Assembly: GCF_000730165.1 (NCBI RefSeq)
Contig: NZ_CP022110.1
Span: forward strand, 1,929,501 to 1,993,500
DNA: 64,000 nt
Direction: 5' to 3'
Origin: Nitrospirillum viridazoti CBAmc
GTDB taxonomy: Bacteria; Pseudomonadota; Alphaproteobacteria; Azospirillales; Azospirillaceae
A program made the position numbers and the translations under genes. Of this stretch, positions 28,003 through 37,396 are shown piece after piece (position 1 is the stretch's first letter; every line of letters begins with the position of its first letter). Below the pieces are notes generated by a model that made no database searches, had not been told where the DNA came from, and saw only the letters and a program-made list of their open reading frames with translations.

Positions 28003-28472
28003 GAGCCGTAGGGGCGGCCGGGGGTACAGAAATAGCGGGGCGGCGGCAGGACGAAGCGGTCTTCCGCCCGGATGATGCGGGGGCGTCGCCGAACATGGCT
28101 AACGCAAAATTAAGCAAGCGCGGTGTAAATGACACGGCGGGCCGGAAGCTGCGCCCGCACGCCCTTATCGCTGATGCAACGGTCCGAATAAGATGCCATC
28201 CTTGGGTCCTTGACGTATTTGTCCTTTTGACGGCAGACAAGCCGGGTTAATGCCCGCATACGCGCAAATGACCTGGCGCAGCGCCCTTAGGGGGGTGCCG
28301 TGCCAGGATGGCCGAACCGGGAAGCGTTCGGCCGCTTCGGCGCAGGGTTGAGGTTGGGGTTTCAGATGCCGTGGGCGGCGGGTGCAGCCGCGGCGGTTCC
28401 GGTGGCAGGGTCCCTCGGGGGTGGGCCCCTGTGGGGAGGTGGAGTGGATATGGCCCCTAGGGCAGGACAATC
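28003..28472 (+). other. Intergenic region flhA-flhF
   Basis: 470 bp without a supported gene. It has a local AT-richer stretch (28095-28130), several TTAA tetramers without the paired CtrA spacing, and a small hairpin CCGAAC...GTTCGG near 28315-28335. A promoter for flhF-flhG is likely here, but I found no clear sigma-54 (GG-N10-GC) or sigma-28 site. Confidence 0.5.
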
Positions 28473-29465
28473 ATGCGGCTGAAGTCCTTTCATGCCCCAA
28501 CCATGGGTGAGGCGATGCGCCTTGTCCGGGAGGTGCTGGGGGATGACGCCATCATCGTCGCCACGCGCGAAGAAGAGGGCGTCGGCGTCCGGGTGACGGC
28601 GGCGGTGGAGGAGTCCATCCCCGTTCCGGGCATGCCCGCCATCAATGATCGCTACCACAACCCGCTGGCCCCCGACCCCGCCGACCAGGTGACGGACATC
28701 CTGTTCCGCCACGGCCTGCCGGCCGACCTGAACCAGCGGTTGATGGACAGCATCGCCGATTTCGACGCCAAGGACGCCCAGACCCTGCTGGCCGCGGCCC
28801 TGGAATCCGTCTTCACCTTCCAGCCCCTGCCCGAGGGGCGCTTTCCCAAGCCGCTGATGCTGGTGGGCCCGCCGGGTGCGGGCAAGACGCTGACGGTGGC
28901 CAAGCTGTGCGCCCGCGCCGCCCTGAAGGGCCGGCCGGTGGGCGTCATCTCCACCGACACGGTGCGCGCGGGCGGCATCGACCAGCTGGCCGCCTTCACC
29001 CGCGTGCTGAAGCTGCGGCTGATGACGGTGGAGGATCCGCTGGCCCTGGCCGACGCCCTGGACGTGCAGCGGGGGGCGGAGCAGGTGCTGGTCGACAGCG
29101 CCGGCCGCAATCCCTACAGCCAAGCCGACCTGAACGATCTGCGCGATTTCCTGGTGGCCGCCGACATCGAGCCGGTGCTGGTGCTGCCCGCCGGCATGGA
29201 TCCGGTGGAGGCGTCGGAGATGGCCCGCGCCTTCCGTGCCCTGGGCGCCCGCCGCCTGCTGACCACCCGCCTGGACATGGCCCGGCGCCTGGGCAGCATG
29301 CTGACCGCCGCGCACGAGGCCGGCCTGGCCCTGTGCGACGCCAGCACCAGCCCGCGCGCGGCCGAAGGCCTGACACCCCTCTCACCCACATCGCTCGCCC
29401 GCCTGATGATGCCCGGCTCTGAAACCAGCGAACGCCGCGCCAAGCAAACGGGGACCCACGCATGA
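28473..29465 (+). CDS. flhF: Flagellar SRP-family GTPase FlhF
   Basis: 330 aa. Controls flagellar placement and number. An N-terminal B-type region (MRLKSFHAPTMGEAMRLVRE) is followed by the NG GTPase domain with LVGPPGAGKTLTVAKL (P-loop), STDTVRAGGIDQL and VDSAGRNPYSQADL. The C-terminal switch area (TRLDMARRLGSML) is typical of FlhF. It overlaps flhG by 4 bp (ATGA, 29462-29465), so both are co-translated. Polar flagellation is the usual setting for FlhF/FlhG. Confidence 0.94.
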   Translation: MRLKSFHAPTMGEAMRLVREVLGDDAIIVATREEEGVGVRVTAAVEESIPVPGMPAINDRYHNPLAPDPADQVTDILFRHGLPADLNQRLMDSIADFDAKDAQTLLAAALESVFTFQPLPEGRFPKPLMLVGPPGAGKTLTVAKLCARAALKGRPVGVISTDTVRAGGIDQLAAFTRVLKLRLMTVEDPLALADALDVQRGAEQVLVDSAGRNPYSQADLNDLRDFLVAADIEPVLVLPAGMDPVEASEMARAFRALGARRLLTTRLDMARRLGSMLTAAHEAGLALCDASTSPRAAEGLTPLSPTSLARLMMPGSETSERRAKQTGTHA

Positions 29466-30277
29466 ACGACCTTCTCTCCCCGACCGGCGCGCCGGCGGCC
29501 CTCGCCACCGCCGACAACGTCATGCCCCTGCGGCGCCAGAACATCCTGGCCGTGGCCAGCGGCAAGGGCGGCGTGGGCAAGACCTTCTTCTCCGTCACCC
29601 TGGCGCACGCCCTGGCGCGCAGCGGCAAGCGTATCCTGCTGTTCGACGGCGACCTGGGCCTGGCCAACGTGGACATCCAACTGGGCCTGATGCCCAAGCG
29701 CGACCTGGGTCAGGTGATCGACGGCATGGTGACCCTGCAGGGGGCGGCCCAGCGCTTCCCCGAAGGCGGGTTCGACATCATCGCCGGCCGCAGCGGTTCC
29801 GGCAGCCTGGCCAACCTGCCGCCGGCACGGCTGACCCAGCTGCGCACGGAGCTGGCGGACGTGGCCAAGAGCTATGACTGGGTGGTCATCGACCTGGGTG
29901 CCGGCGTGGACCGCATGGTGCGCACCTTCTCCGGCCCGGCCGGCACCACCCTGGTGGTGACGACGGACGAGCCCACCTCCATCACCGACGCCTACGCCTT
30001 CCTGAAGCTCAGCTACCAGGCCAACCCCATGGCCGACCTGCGCGTGGTCATCAACATGGCCGACAGCAAGGCGCTGGGCGAAAAGACGTATGAGAAGCTG
30101 CTGACCGTCTGCCAGCGCTATCTGAAGATGTCGCCCAAGCTGGGCGGCATCGTGCGGCGCGACGCCAAGGTGCGCGAGGCCATCCGCAACCAGTCGCCCC
30201 TGTTCATGCGCTTCCCCACCTCCGATGCCGCCCATGACATCGAGATGGTGGCCAACCGCCTGAACCAAGGGGGCTGA
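29462..30277 (+). CDS. flhG: MinD-like flagellar number regulator FlhG
   Basis: 271-aa ParA/MinD ATPase. Deviant Walker A KGGVGKT near residue 37, LLFDGDLGLANVDIQLGL (Walker A'-type), DWVVIDLGAGVDRMV (Walker B) and VTTDEPTSITDAYAFLK are FlhG/FleN hallmarks. It lacks a clear C-terminal MinD amphipathic helix. FlhG antagonises FlhF and limits flagellum number. It is translationally coupled to flhF and followed by the FliK-like gene after 71 bp. Confidence 0.94.
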   Translation: MNDLLSPTGAPAALATADNVMPLRRQNILAVASGKGGVGKTFFSVTLAHALARSGKRILLFDGDLGLANVDIQLGLMPKRDLGQVIDGMVTLQGAAQRFPEGGFDIIAGRSGSGSLANLPPARLTQLRTELADVAKSYDWVVIDLGAGVDRMVRTFSGPAGTTLVVTTDEPTSITDAYAFLKLSYQANPMADLRVVINMADSKALGEKTYEKLLTVCQRYLKMSPKLGGIVRRDAKVREAIRNQSPLFMRFPTSDAAHDIEMVANRLNQGG

Positions 30278-30348
30278 TCCGGCGTGGCCCCCGGCTGGAC
30301 GGCGCTGATCGGACTGGGGTCGCCCCCTGAGGGGTGGAGCCTTCGGCC

Positions 30349-33345
30349 ATGAGCGGCGTCCAGACACCGTCCATCATCACCCAGACGGCTGGCGCCGGGG
30401 GCGGCGCCGCCCCCACCGTGCTGGGACAGGTCACGGTGACCCAACTGCCGGACAAGCTGACCGGCCTCGCCCGGGCCCTGGCCGTCAGCGGCATGGTCAC
30501 GGAACAGCAGGGCGAGCAAGCCACAGTGCGTACCGCCGCCGGCGACGTGCAGGTCCGCACCGAAGCCCCCTTGCCCACCGACCGACCGGTCACCCTGCAA
30601 ATTCCGGCGCAGACCACGGGCGCCGCGCTGACCGCCACCGTGGTGGCGCAGGCGGCGACGCAAGGGGCAGCCCAGGGGGCCGCGCAGACTGGCGGCAGCG
30701 GCCAAGCCGCAGCGGCCGCCCAACCCCAGCCGCAGCCAGCCGTCCAGCTGCCCAACCCCGCCGCCGGCTTGCCGGCCTTGCAGGTGGGCACGACGCTGGC
30801 CGCCGTCCTGCTGAACCCCGCCCCCGCATCCAACAGCGCCAGCACGCCGGCGCCCAACACCCAGGCGCCGGTATCCGACGTCAACCAAGGCCAGGGGCTG
30901 GGCCTGATCGTCGGCGCTCGGGGCGACACCGGCGACCAGCCCGACCTGACGGACGACTCCCCGCAGCAGTCCCCGAACCAGCCGGCCCCCAGTCCCACCG
31001 CCACAGTGGCCAGCGGCAGCGCCGCCACAGCGCCGCAGACGAGCGCCACCGCTCCGGGCACGGGTGCTGGCGCTACCGACTCAGATGCCACCACCGGCAC
31101 CGGCCAGCCCTCATCGACTACCCCGTCTGGGACTACCCTATCTGGGGCAAGCCCATCAACGGCCTTGCCGGCAGCCAGCGGCCAGAACACCCCCACGGGC
31201 ACCCCCGTTCCCGCCTCAGCCGCCAGCACCCTGGCGAATCTGCTGTTCGCGCAGACGACAGTCGGCATGCCCGGCACTGGCGCCGGCGCCAGCCCGCCCT
31301 CCTTGGCCGACCTGCTGCCCGGCATCGCGCCGACGCCTCAAGCACCGGTGCCCAGCGGTGGCGGCGCACCAGCCACCGCCACACCAGGGCCCGACGGCCA
31401 GCCCACCACGGGCGTGTCGTCACCGGCTCCCTCCTCAGCGAACCCGGCCCCCACCCAAACCGCCACGCCATCACCCATTGCTCCGGTGACGCCCGGCACC
31501 GCCGCACCCGACACCGGCCCGGCAGGGACGCAAGCGCCCCCCACCAGCGGCGCGCCATTCCCGACGCCAACGCAACAGCCCGCCCCTCAAGCGCCGCCCC
31601 AACCAACGGCGTCCCAACCAGCGGCGTTCCAGTCACTCGGCCATGCCGCCACCCTGCTGTCCGCCCTGGGCGTACCGGAGTTCCTGCCGGATCTCGGGCC
31701 GTCCAAGACAGCACTGACGCAGTCCGGCGCGGCGACGCCGGTGCCGCAACCGGGCGCCGGTCCCTCCGCCACCATTGTGCCCCCAGTGACGGATGAGGCG
31801 CCCTTCGTCAGCGGCGGCCTGTTCCTGAGCGCAGCACGGCCCAGCTTCGTTCGCACCGGCTTGCCCTCCGGCACCGCCGCCCCCTTCTCCCCCCTGCCCG
31901 CTGGCATGCCGCCGCAGGGGCAGCCGACCACCTTGGCCACACCGCCAGCGGCGGCGCCTATCCCGAGCGCTCAGGCACCACAGCCTCCAACGCCACAGCC
32001 CACAGCGCCACAGGCCACCACTGTCGCGGCGGCGCCCCTGACGAATCTATGGGCGCAGACCACGCCGGCATCTGCAGGCCAAGTTCCGTCTCCGCAGGCC
32101 CCAACCGCCCCCCCGGCGCTGGCCGTGCCCGCCGGCCAAGCCGGGCCATCGGCGGCCATGGGTGGCGGTATGGCGACCTCCCCTCTTGGCGTTCCATCCC
32201 AGCCGTCGGGCATGGCGCCTGCCACAACCCTGGCGCCCGGCTCCTCAGCCCCTCAGGCGGCGTTGCCCGGCACGCCCCTTCCGGCGCCGGCCGGCGCCTA
32301 TACCCCACCCCTGCGCACGCCCACCAGCCCCAGCCCGGGGCAGACGCTCAGCTTCACCCTGCTGTCCGTGCAGCGGCCGGGTATGCCCTTGGAAGCCGCC
32401 CCCGCTGCCGGCCCCGGCATCCTGCCGCCGGAGGATGCGGCGGAGGCGCCGCTGAACCCCGCCCTGGCCCGGCCGGGTGTCCTGCCGCCCCTGGCCGGCA
32501 CGGTGGTGGCCCTGACCCGCACCGGCCAGCCGGTGGTGGAGACCCCCCGGGGCACCTTGCTATTGCAGGCCCGCGCCGACCTGCCCGTGGGCACCAAGGT
32601 GCAGCTGGCCACCGCCGCCGCGGCACCGGAGCTGGACGCCGTGCCGCCGCCCATCGACCCGGCGCGGGGCCGCGACTGGCCAGCCCTGCGGGAGGCCTTG
32701 GCGGTCATCGCCGCCAGCGACCCGGCCCTGGCGCACCAGCTGATAAACAGCGTGCTGCCCCGCCCCACGCCGCAGCTGACCAAGACCCTGGTGGTCTTCC
32801 TGGCGGCCCTGCGCGGCGGCGACGCCAGCGGCTGGCTGGGGTCGGAGGCGATGTCGACGCTCAGCAAGGCGGGACGCGGCCGCCTGTCCGCCCGCCTCAC
32901 CGATGATTTCAACAGCATCGCCACCCAGGCGGCGGAACCCAATAAGGAGGGCTGGCGCACCTTCGCCGTGCCCTTCGGCGATGAGGTGGGGCGCCTGCAG
33001 GTCCATGTCCGCGCCATCAACGACGAAGAGAGCGAGGAAGAGGAAGGCGGCGCGCGCGGGGTTCGCAACCGCCCGCTGCGCCGCTTCCTGATCGACCTGC
33101 AGCTGTCGCAGCTGGGGCCCATGCAGCTGGACGGCCTGATCTGGACCGGCCGCTTCGACCTGGTGATCCGCACCCGCCAGCTGCTGCCCAGCAGCCTGAC
33201 GCGGGAACTGCACGGCATCTACAGCAACAGCCTGGCGGCCGTGGGCTACAGCGGCGGGTTGGCCTTCCAGACCGGCGCCCATGGCTGGGTCGATCATGCC
33301 GCCAGCGCCGGCAGCGGCGGCATGGGTCCCGCCACGCGGATATAG
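30349..33345 (+). CDS. FliK-like flagellar hook-length control protein
   Basis: About 998 aa (ATG at 30349; an in-frame GTG at 30334 is possible). Roughly residues 70-680 are disordered and built almost wholly of Pro, Ala, Thr, Ser, Gly and Gln. The last ~270 residues are folded. They end in a domain resembling the FliK C-terminal substrate-switch fold (RFLIDLQLSQLGPMQLDG, FDLVIRTRQLLPSSL, LAAVGYSGGLAFQ). A highly acidic insert (DEESEEEEGG) precedes it. FliK measures the hook and switches export specificity. Position after flhG supports a flagellar role, but the low-complexity part gives no homology signal, so the FliK name is moderate-confidence. Confidence 0.75.
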   Translation: MSGVQTPSIITQTAGAGGGAAPTVLGQVTVTQLPDKLTGLARALAVSGMVTEQQGEQATVRTAAGDVQVRTEAPLPTDRPVTLQIPAQTTGAALTATVVAQAATQGAAQGAAQTGGSGQAAAAAQPQPQPAVQLPNPAAGLPALQVGTTLAAVLLNPAPASNSASTPAPNTQAPVSDVNQGQGLGLIVGARGDTGDQPDLTDDSPQQSPNQPAPSPTATVASGSAATAPQTSATAPGTGAGATDSDATTGTGQPSSTTPSGTTLSGASPSTALPAASGQNTPTGTPVPASAASTLANLLFAQTTVGMPGTGAGASPPSLADLLPGIAPTPQAPVPSGGGAPATATPGPDGQPTTGVSSPAPSSANPAPTQTATPSPIAPVTPGTAAPDTGPAGTQAPPTSGAPFPTPTQQPAPQAPPQPTASQPAAFQSLGHAATLLSALGVPEFLPDLGPSKTALTQSGAATPVPQPGAGPSATIVPPVTDEAPFVSGGLFLSAARPSFVRTGLPSGTAAPFSPLPAGMPPQGQPTTLATPPAAAPIPSAQAPQPPTPQPTAPQATTVAAAPLTNLWAQTTPASAGQVPSPQAPTAPPALAVPAGQAGPSAAMGGGMATSPLGVPSQPSGMAPATTLAPGSSAPQAALPGTPLPAPAGAYTPPLRTPTSPSPGQTLSFTLLSVQRPGMPLEAAPAAGPGILPPEDAAEAPLNPALARPGVLPPLAGTVVALTRTGQPVVETPRGTLLLQARADLPVGTKVQLATAAAAPELDAVPPPIDPARGRDWPALREALAVIAASDPALAHQLINSVLPRPTPQLTKTLVVFLAALRGGDASGWLGSEAMSTLSKAGRGRLSARLTDDFNSIATQAAEPNKEGWRTFAVPFGDEVGRLQVHVRAINDEESEEEEGGARGVRNRPLRRFLIDLQLSQLGPMQLDGLIWTGRFDLVIRTRQLLPSSLTRELHGIYSNSLAAVGYSGGLAFQTGAHGWVDHAASAGSGGMGPATRI

Positions 33346-33432
33346 CGCCCCTTGTTTCAGGGCCAGGCCGCCCCACCTTGGTTAACGCCCTCAGCCATGA
33401 ACACTCGGACGTGAACAAGCGGGATCCGCCCC

Positions 33433-34260
33433 ATGGACAGCCAACCCACCCTCACCCTGAACGACGGCCGCGTCATGCCCCAGCTGGGCCTGGGCGTCTG
33501 GCAGACGCCGGACAGCTTGGCCGCCCCTGTGGTGGGAGCGGCCCTGGAGGCGGGGTACCGGCTGGTCGACACCGCCGCCATCTACGGCAATGAGGCCGGC
33601 GTGGGCCGGGGCCTGCGCAGCACGGGCATCACCGCCCGCAGCCTGTTCGTGACCACCAAGCTGTGGAATGACAGCCATGGCACGGAGGCGCCGGTGGCGG
33701 CGCTGGACCACAGCCTGTCGCGCCTGGGCCTGCCCGCCGTGGACCTCTACCTCATCCATTGGCCGACACCGGCCCGCGCGCGCTATGTGGAGACGTGGCG
33801 GGCGTTGATCGCCTTGCGGGAAACGGGCAAGGCCCGGTCCATCGGCGTTTCCAACTTCACCACCCCTCAGCTGGCCCAGCTGATCGAGGAGACGGGCGTG
33901 GTGCCGGCCGTGAACCAGATCGAACTGCATCCCCGGTTCCAGCAGCGCGAGCTGCGCGCCTTCCATGAGGAACACGGCATCGTCACCCAGTCGTGGAGCC
34001 CGCTGGGCCAGGGCAAGCTGCTGGACCACCCGGTGCTGGTGGAAATCGCGCGCAAGCATGAACGGACGGCGGCGCAGATCGTCATCCGCTGGCACCTGGA
34101 CCTGGGCCTGGGCGTCATCCCGAAGTCCGCCACCCCGCACCGCATCCGCGAGAACATCGCCGTCTTCGACTTCCGCCTGGATGAGGCGGACAAGGCCCGC
34201 ATCGCCGGCCTGGACGACCCGCGCGGCCGCCTGGGTCCGCACCCCGATGATTTCAACTGA
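33433..34260 (+). CDS. Aldo/keto reductase (2,5-diketo-D-gluconate reductase type)
   Basis: 275-aa NADPH-dependent (beta/alpha)8 oxidoreductase. The catalytic tetrad is visible: D46 (RLVDTAAIYGNE), Y51, K76 (VTTKLWND) and H109 (YLIHWP). Other signatures are IGVSNFTTPQL, NQIELHP and VIPKSATPHRI. Closest in style to DkgA/DkgB and methylglyoxal reductases of the AKR5 group; the physiological substrate cannot be read from sequence. It converges on the secreted-protein gene with a 3-bp gap and is not part of the flagellar operon. Confidence 0.95.
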   Translation: MDSQPTLTLNDGRVMPQLGLGVWQTPDSLAAPVVGAALEAGYRLVDTAAIYGNEAGVGRGLRSTGITARSLFVTTKLWNDSHGTEAPVAALDHSLSRLGLPAVDLYLIHWPTPARARYVETWRALIALRETGKARSIGVSNFTTPQLAQLIEETGVVPAVNQIELHPRFQQRELRAFHEEHGIVTQSWSPLGQGKLLDHPVLVEIARKHERTAAQIVIRWHLDLGLGVIPKSATPHRIRENIAVFDFRLDEADKARIAGLDDPRGRLGPHPDDFN

Positions 34261-34263
34261 AGG

Positions 34264-34659
34264 CTATTTCGCGAAAGGCAGCTCAGGCCCCGACAGGTAG
34301 GTCGAGACGGTGTCGGAGACCTTGACGTGCCCCCGGCCGGAGCGGTCCAGATCCCAGGCGTAGGTCTTGCCGTCTGCCGTGGTCAGCGTGCCCTTGGCGA
34401 AGCACTGGGTCCAATCCAACTCCTCCCGCCAGGCATGCTCCGTCACCTCCTTGGCCTTGGCGAACCAGCGCGTGGCCGCCTTGTCGCTCAAATGGAAACG
34501 GGCGCACCTCTCCCTGGTTTCGTCACCATCCGACTTTTCCTGCCAGATTCCGGCCTGCTCGACATGCACGCGCTTTATGACAAAGGAAGTGGGCTTGGCC
34601 TGGGCGGAAGCCTGCGCAACCAGCAGCAGTGTCACCAGAAGGGCCGAAAACCTTACCAT
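34264..34659 (-). CDS. Small secreted protein coupled to an amidase; immunity-like
   Basis: 131 aa with a clear Sec signal peptide (MVRFSALLVTLLLVAQASAQA), giving a ~110-residue periplasmic protein. It has two cysteines (ERCARF, WTQCFAKG) that could form a disulfide, several tryptophans and a beta-rich end (TYAWDLDRSGRGHVKV). I do not recognise the family. Its start overlaps the end of the preceding peptidoglycan amidase gene by 7 bp. A signal-less cell-wall hydrolase followed by a coupled periplasmic protein is the layout of effector-immunity pairs, so an inhibitor role is suggested. The start at M(34659) is chosen because the signal peptide begins there. Confidence 0.75.
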   Translation of the reverse strand: MVRFSALLVTLLLVAQASAQAKPTSFVIKRVHVEQAGIWQEKSDGDETRERCARFHLSDKAATRWFAKAKEVTEHAWREELDWTQCFAKGTLTTADGKTYAWDLDRSGRGHVKVSDTVSTYLSGPELPFAK

Positions 34660-35243
34660 CGCGCGGACTCCGCCTCGTGCTCGTTCTTGCGGGACACGGC
34701 GGGATGGCGGAACACCTCCGTCATCGGCACGCCGAATTTCTCCGTCAGTTCCTTGACCAGCCAAGCCAGGGACGCATTCTGCTCCGCCGTCACCGTCTCA
34801 TAGCCCTGATTGGGCCCGGTCCCGGTGGGGGCGCCAACCAACTCGATTCCGATGGAGTCGTCGTTCGCGGGATAGCGGTCGGGCACCGCCTTCTTCATCT
34901 CATAGGTATTGATCTCGGCGTAAGTCATATGGGTGAAGTTCTTCACCTCGACCGGTGTGCAGCGCTTTTCCAGCATACAGCGCGGCTTCAGCTTGCCCAC
35001 ATGCCATTGCCGCCAGAAGACGGACCCGGTCTGGTAGATATCGCCGTTCTTGTCGATCAGGAAATGCGCACCATTGGCGCCGTCCTGCAGATAACTGTTG
35101 AGGGTGGACGACGCCGTGCTGGCGCCCGTCTGATGGACGATGATGCCGCTGACCGTTGTCATGCGGCCATGCGCCAGATTGGGCCGACGCGCTACCGTGA
35201 TCTTGGGATCCACCGCCCAGCCGTCCTTGTCGAAGGCCAACAC
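34653..35243 (-). CDS. N-acetylmuramoyl-L-alanine amidase (Amidase_2 fold), no signal peptide
   Basis: ~196-aa zinc amidase that would cut the bond between muramic acid and the stem peptide. The PGRP/AmpD-type fold shows GIIVHQTG (first zinc His), AHFLIDKNGDIYQTG, SIGIELVG (catalytic Glu) and EVFRHPAVSRKNEHE (second His and an acidic ligand about ten residues on). No export signal is present. GGAGGT precedes a GTG at 35243; GTG at 35255 is an alternative start. It is followed by the overlapping secreted-protein gene and lies upstream of nothing flagellar on its strand. Alternatives are cytoplasmic muropeptide recycling (AmpD role) or a phage endolysin remnant. Confidence 0.88.
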   Translation of the reverse strand: MLAFDKDGWAVDPKITVARRPNLAHGRMTTVSGIIVHQTGASTASSTLNSYLQDGANGAHFLIDKNGDIYQTGSVFWRQWHVGKLKPRCMLEKRCTPVEVKNFTHMTYAEINTYEMKKAVPDRYPANDDSIGIELVGAPTGTGPNQGYETVTAEQNASLAWLVKELTEKFGVPMTEVFRHPAVSRKNEHEAESARW

Positions 35244-35381
35244 GTTCACCTCCACCGCCGGGAAGGTTCAACCTGGGATATCGGGACACATCCTCCCGCT
35301 GCACCGATGTAAAGGACGACGGAGCAGTTTCAACCACCGGTGGGCCGGGAAATAACTGGGTATTCCTTCCGACCGGGCGTC

Positions 35382-35819
35382 CTATTCCTCCCCCATCCCC
35401 CCCTCTTCCTGCTGGCGCAGGTGGCGCTGGGCGGCGACCTCATCCAGCATCATCGCCTCCTTGCGGGCCAGTTCCGCCTTCTCCTTGCGGATGCGCTCCT
35501 CCTCCGCCAGTTCGAAGCGCTTCAGCTCCTGGAAGGCCTGGGCCAGGTCCTCTTCCGCCCGCTGCATGGCGATCATCAGCTGCTGGCGCGCCGTTTCCAT
35601 GGCATTGCGGCGCAGTTTGATCTGGGGAAGGTAACTGGCGAAGGCCATGGCCATGTCGACGGAGGTACCGGACAGCTGGCGCTCCATCTCCACCTGGGCC
35701 TCGAACTGCTGGCGTTGCAGGGTCAGCCGGTCCTCCTGGTCGCGCAGCTGCGTCAGGTGGCGGCGCTTGTCATCCACCTGGTTCTTGTGCAGCCGGATCA
35801 GGGCCTTCAGGCTTTTCAT
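35382..35819 (-). CDS. fliJ: Flagellar export chaperone FliJ
   Basis: 145-aa, almost entirely alpha-helical coiled coil rich in Gln, Arg, Glu and Lys (LIRLHKNQVDDKRRHL ... AEEDLAQAFQELKRFELAEEE), the expected FliJ length and composition. FliJ binds the FliI hexamer and FlhA. It follows fliI on the minus strand with a 24-bp gap. Sequence conservation in this family is low, so the call relies on the coiled-coil pattern plus the fliI neighbour. Confidence 0.9.
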   Translation of the reverse strand: MKSLKALIRLHKNQVDDKRRHLTQLRDQEDRLTLQRQQFEAQVEMERQLSGTSVDMAMAFASYLPQIKLRRNAMETARQQLMIAMQRAEEDLAQAFQELKRFELAEEERIRKEKAELARKEAMMLDEVAAQRHLRQQEEGGMGEE

Positions 35820-35843
35820 GGGTTAGCGTGACCTTGGCTCGGC

Positions 35844-37181
35844 TCAGACGGGCCAACTGGCGCCGTTCAGGATGGCCTGCAGCTGGGCGTAGCCGGTGGC
35901 GAGGTCGCTGCGCTCGTGCCGGCCCTGGCGCAGGAAGCCTTCGATGTGGGGGTTCAGCTCGATGGCGCGGTCCACCTGCGGGTCGCTGCCCCGGCGATAG
36001 GCACCCAGGCGGATCATCTCCTCCATATCGCTGTAGGAGGACATCAGCCGGCGGGCGGCGATGACCAGCGCGTTCTCCTCATCCGTGTTGCAGTCCGGCA
36101 TGGTGCGCGAGACGCTACGCAGGATGTTGATGGCGGGATAACGCCCGCGCTCGCCGATGCGGCGCTCCATGACGATATGGCCGTCCAGGATGCCGCGCAC
36201 GGCGTCGGCTATGGGCTCGTTATGGTCGTCGCCGTCCACCAGCACGGTGAACAGGCCGGTGATGGTGCCGTCGCCCGCCCCCGGGCCCGCCCGTTCCAGC
36301 AGGCGCGGCAGCTCGGCGAACACGGTGGGCGGATAGCCCTTGGTGGTGGGCGGCTCGCCGGCGGACAGGCCGATCTCGCGCTGGGCCATGGCGAAGCGGG
36401 TGACGCTGTCCATCATGCACAGCACGTCCAGCCCCTGGTCGCGGAAATGCTCCGCCACGGCGAAGGTCATGTAGGCGGCTTGGCGGCGCATCAGCGGCGG
36501 CTCGTCACTGGTGGCCACCACCACCACGCTGCGGGCCAGGCCTTCTTCCCCCAGGTCGTCCTCGATGAACTCCTGCACCTCGCGTCCGCGTTCGCCGATG
36601 AGGCCGATGACGGTGACGGAGGCGGCGGTGTAGCGCGCCAGCATGGACATCAGCACCGACTTGCCCACGCCCGAACCGGCGAAGATGCCCATGCGCTGCC
36701 CACGGCAGCAGGACAGGAAGGTGTTGATGGAGCGTACCCCCAGGTCGATCTTCTCCCCCACCCGCTTGCGGGTGCTGGCCTGGGGGGGTGCTGCCTTGAT
36801 CGGGTTGCCCACGGGGCCCAGGGGCAAGGGCCCCTTGCCGTCCAGCGGCTCACCCAGGGCGTTGATCACCCGGCCCAGCCAGGCGGGCGTGGGGTGGATC
36901 TCGGGCTGGCCCTCGCTCACCTCGGCGCGGCAGCCCAGGCCGATATCCTCCAGCGTGCCGTAGGGCAGCAGCAGGGCCTTGCCGTTGCGAAAGCCGACCA
37001 CCTCGCATGGCACGGGCCGTCCCCCGCGCGAGATGACGCGGCACCGTCCGCCGATGGACAGCCGGCGTTCCACGCCACCGACCTCCACCAGCATGCCCAG
37101 CACCGACGTGACCCGCCCGAAGATCTTGAAGGGGGCCAGCGCCTCGATCTCGGGGATCAGGAGGTTGGGATCGTACATCAT
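35844..37181 (-). CDS. fliI: Flagellar export ATPase FliI
   Basis: 445-aa F1-beta-like ATPase that energises export of flagellar subunits. Motifs: P-loop [31 protein letters not shown], Walker [37 protein letters not shown] and the C-terminal EIARLGAY-type [16 protein letters not shown]. The start is set at the double ATG (37181/37178) after GAGAGG; the longer frame adds 49 residues from the promoter region. It is divergent from ctrA across 215 bp that contain CtrA-type half-sites, which could regulate both directions. Confidence 0.96.
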   Translation of the reverse strand: MMYDPNLLIPEIEALAPFKIFGRVTSVLGMLVEVGGVERRLSIGGRCRVISRGGRPVPCEVVGFRNGKALLLPYGTLEDIGLGCRAEVSEGQPEIHPTPAWLGRVINALGEPLDGKGPLPLGPVGNPIKAAPPQASTRKRVGEKIDLGVRSINTFLSCCRGQRMGIFAGSGVGKSVLMSMLARYTAASVTVIGLIGERGREVQEFIEDDLGEEGLARSVVVVATSDEPPLMRRQAAYMTFAVAEHFRDQGLDVLCMMDSVTRFAMAQREIGLSAGEPPTTKGYPPTVFAELPRLLERAGPGAGDGTITGLFTVLVDGDDHNEPIADAVRGILDGHIVMERRIGERGRYPAINILRSVSRTMPDCNTDEENALVIAARRLMSSYSDMEEMIRLGAYRRGSDPQVDRAIELNPHIEGFLRQGRHERSDLATGYAQLQAILNGASWPV

Positions 37182-37331
37182 GGCCGGCCTCTCACGCCCT
37201 AAATCCGGTTTTATCAAGCTGTTACGGCCCCGGATCGTCCCAATCTCGCGACGGGTTCCGGAGTGGTGCCCACAACGGGTGGGATAGCTAAAGGATAGCC
37301 TTACCCGCATAGCATAATGTCGCGGCATCTG

Positions 37332-37353
37332 TTAACCTAGTCGGCAGTTAACC
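37332..37353. promoter_or_regulatory. Paired TTAACC CtrA-type half-sites upstream of ctrA
   Basis: TTAACC occurs at 37332-37337 and again at 37348-37353, 44-65 bp upstream of the ctrA start. CtrA recognises TTAA(C) half-sites, classically spaced TTAA-N7-TTAA. Here the TTAA cores are 12 bp apart, so each may act as a separate half-site. Autoregulation of ctrA and control of the divergent fliI-fliJ are plausible. Confidence 0.6.
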
Positions 37354-37396
37354 TCCCCGCTCCCTTGAGACTACACCCCTTTCAAGGAAGACGCCC

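Noticed and set aside
28003..28472. CtrA site between flhA and flhF
   Set aside because: Single TTAA tetramers occur, but no TTAA-N7-TTAA pair or TTAACC hexamer.
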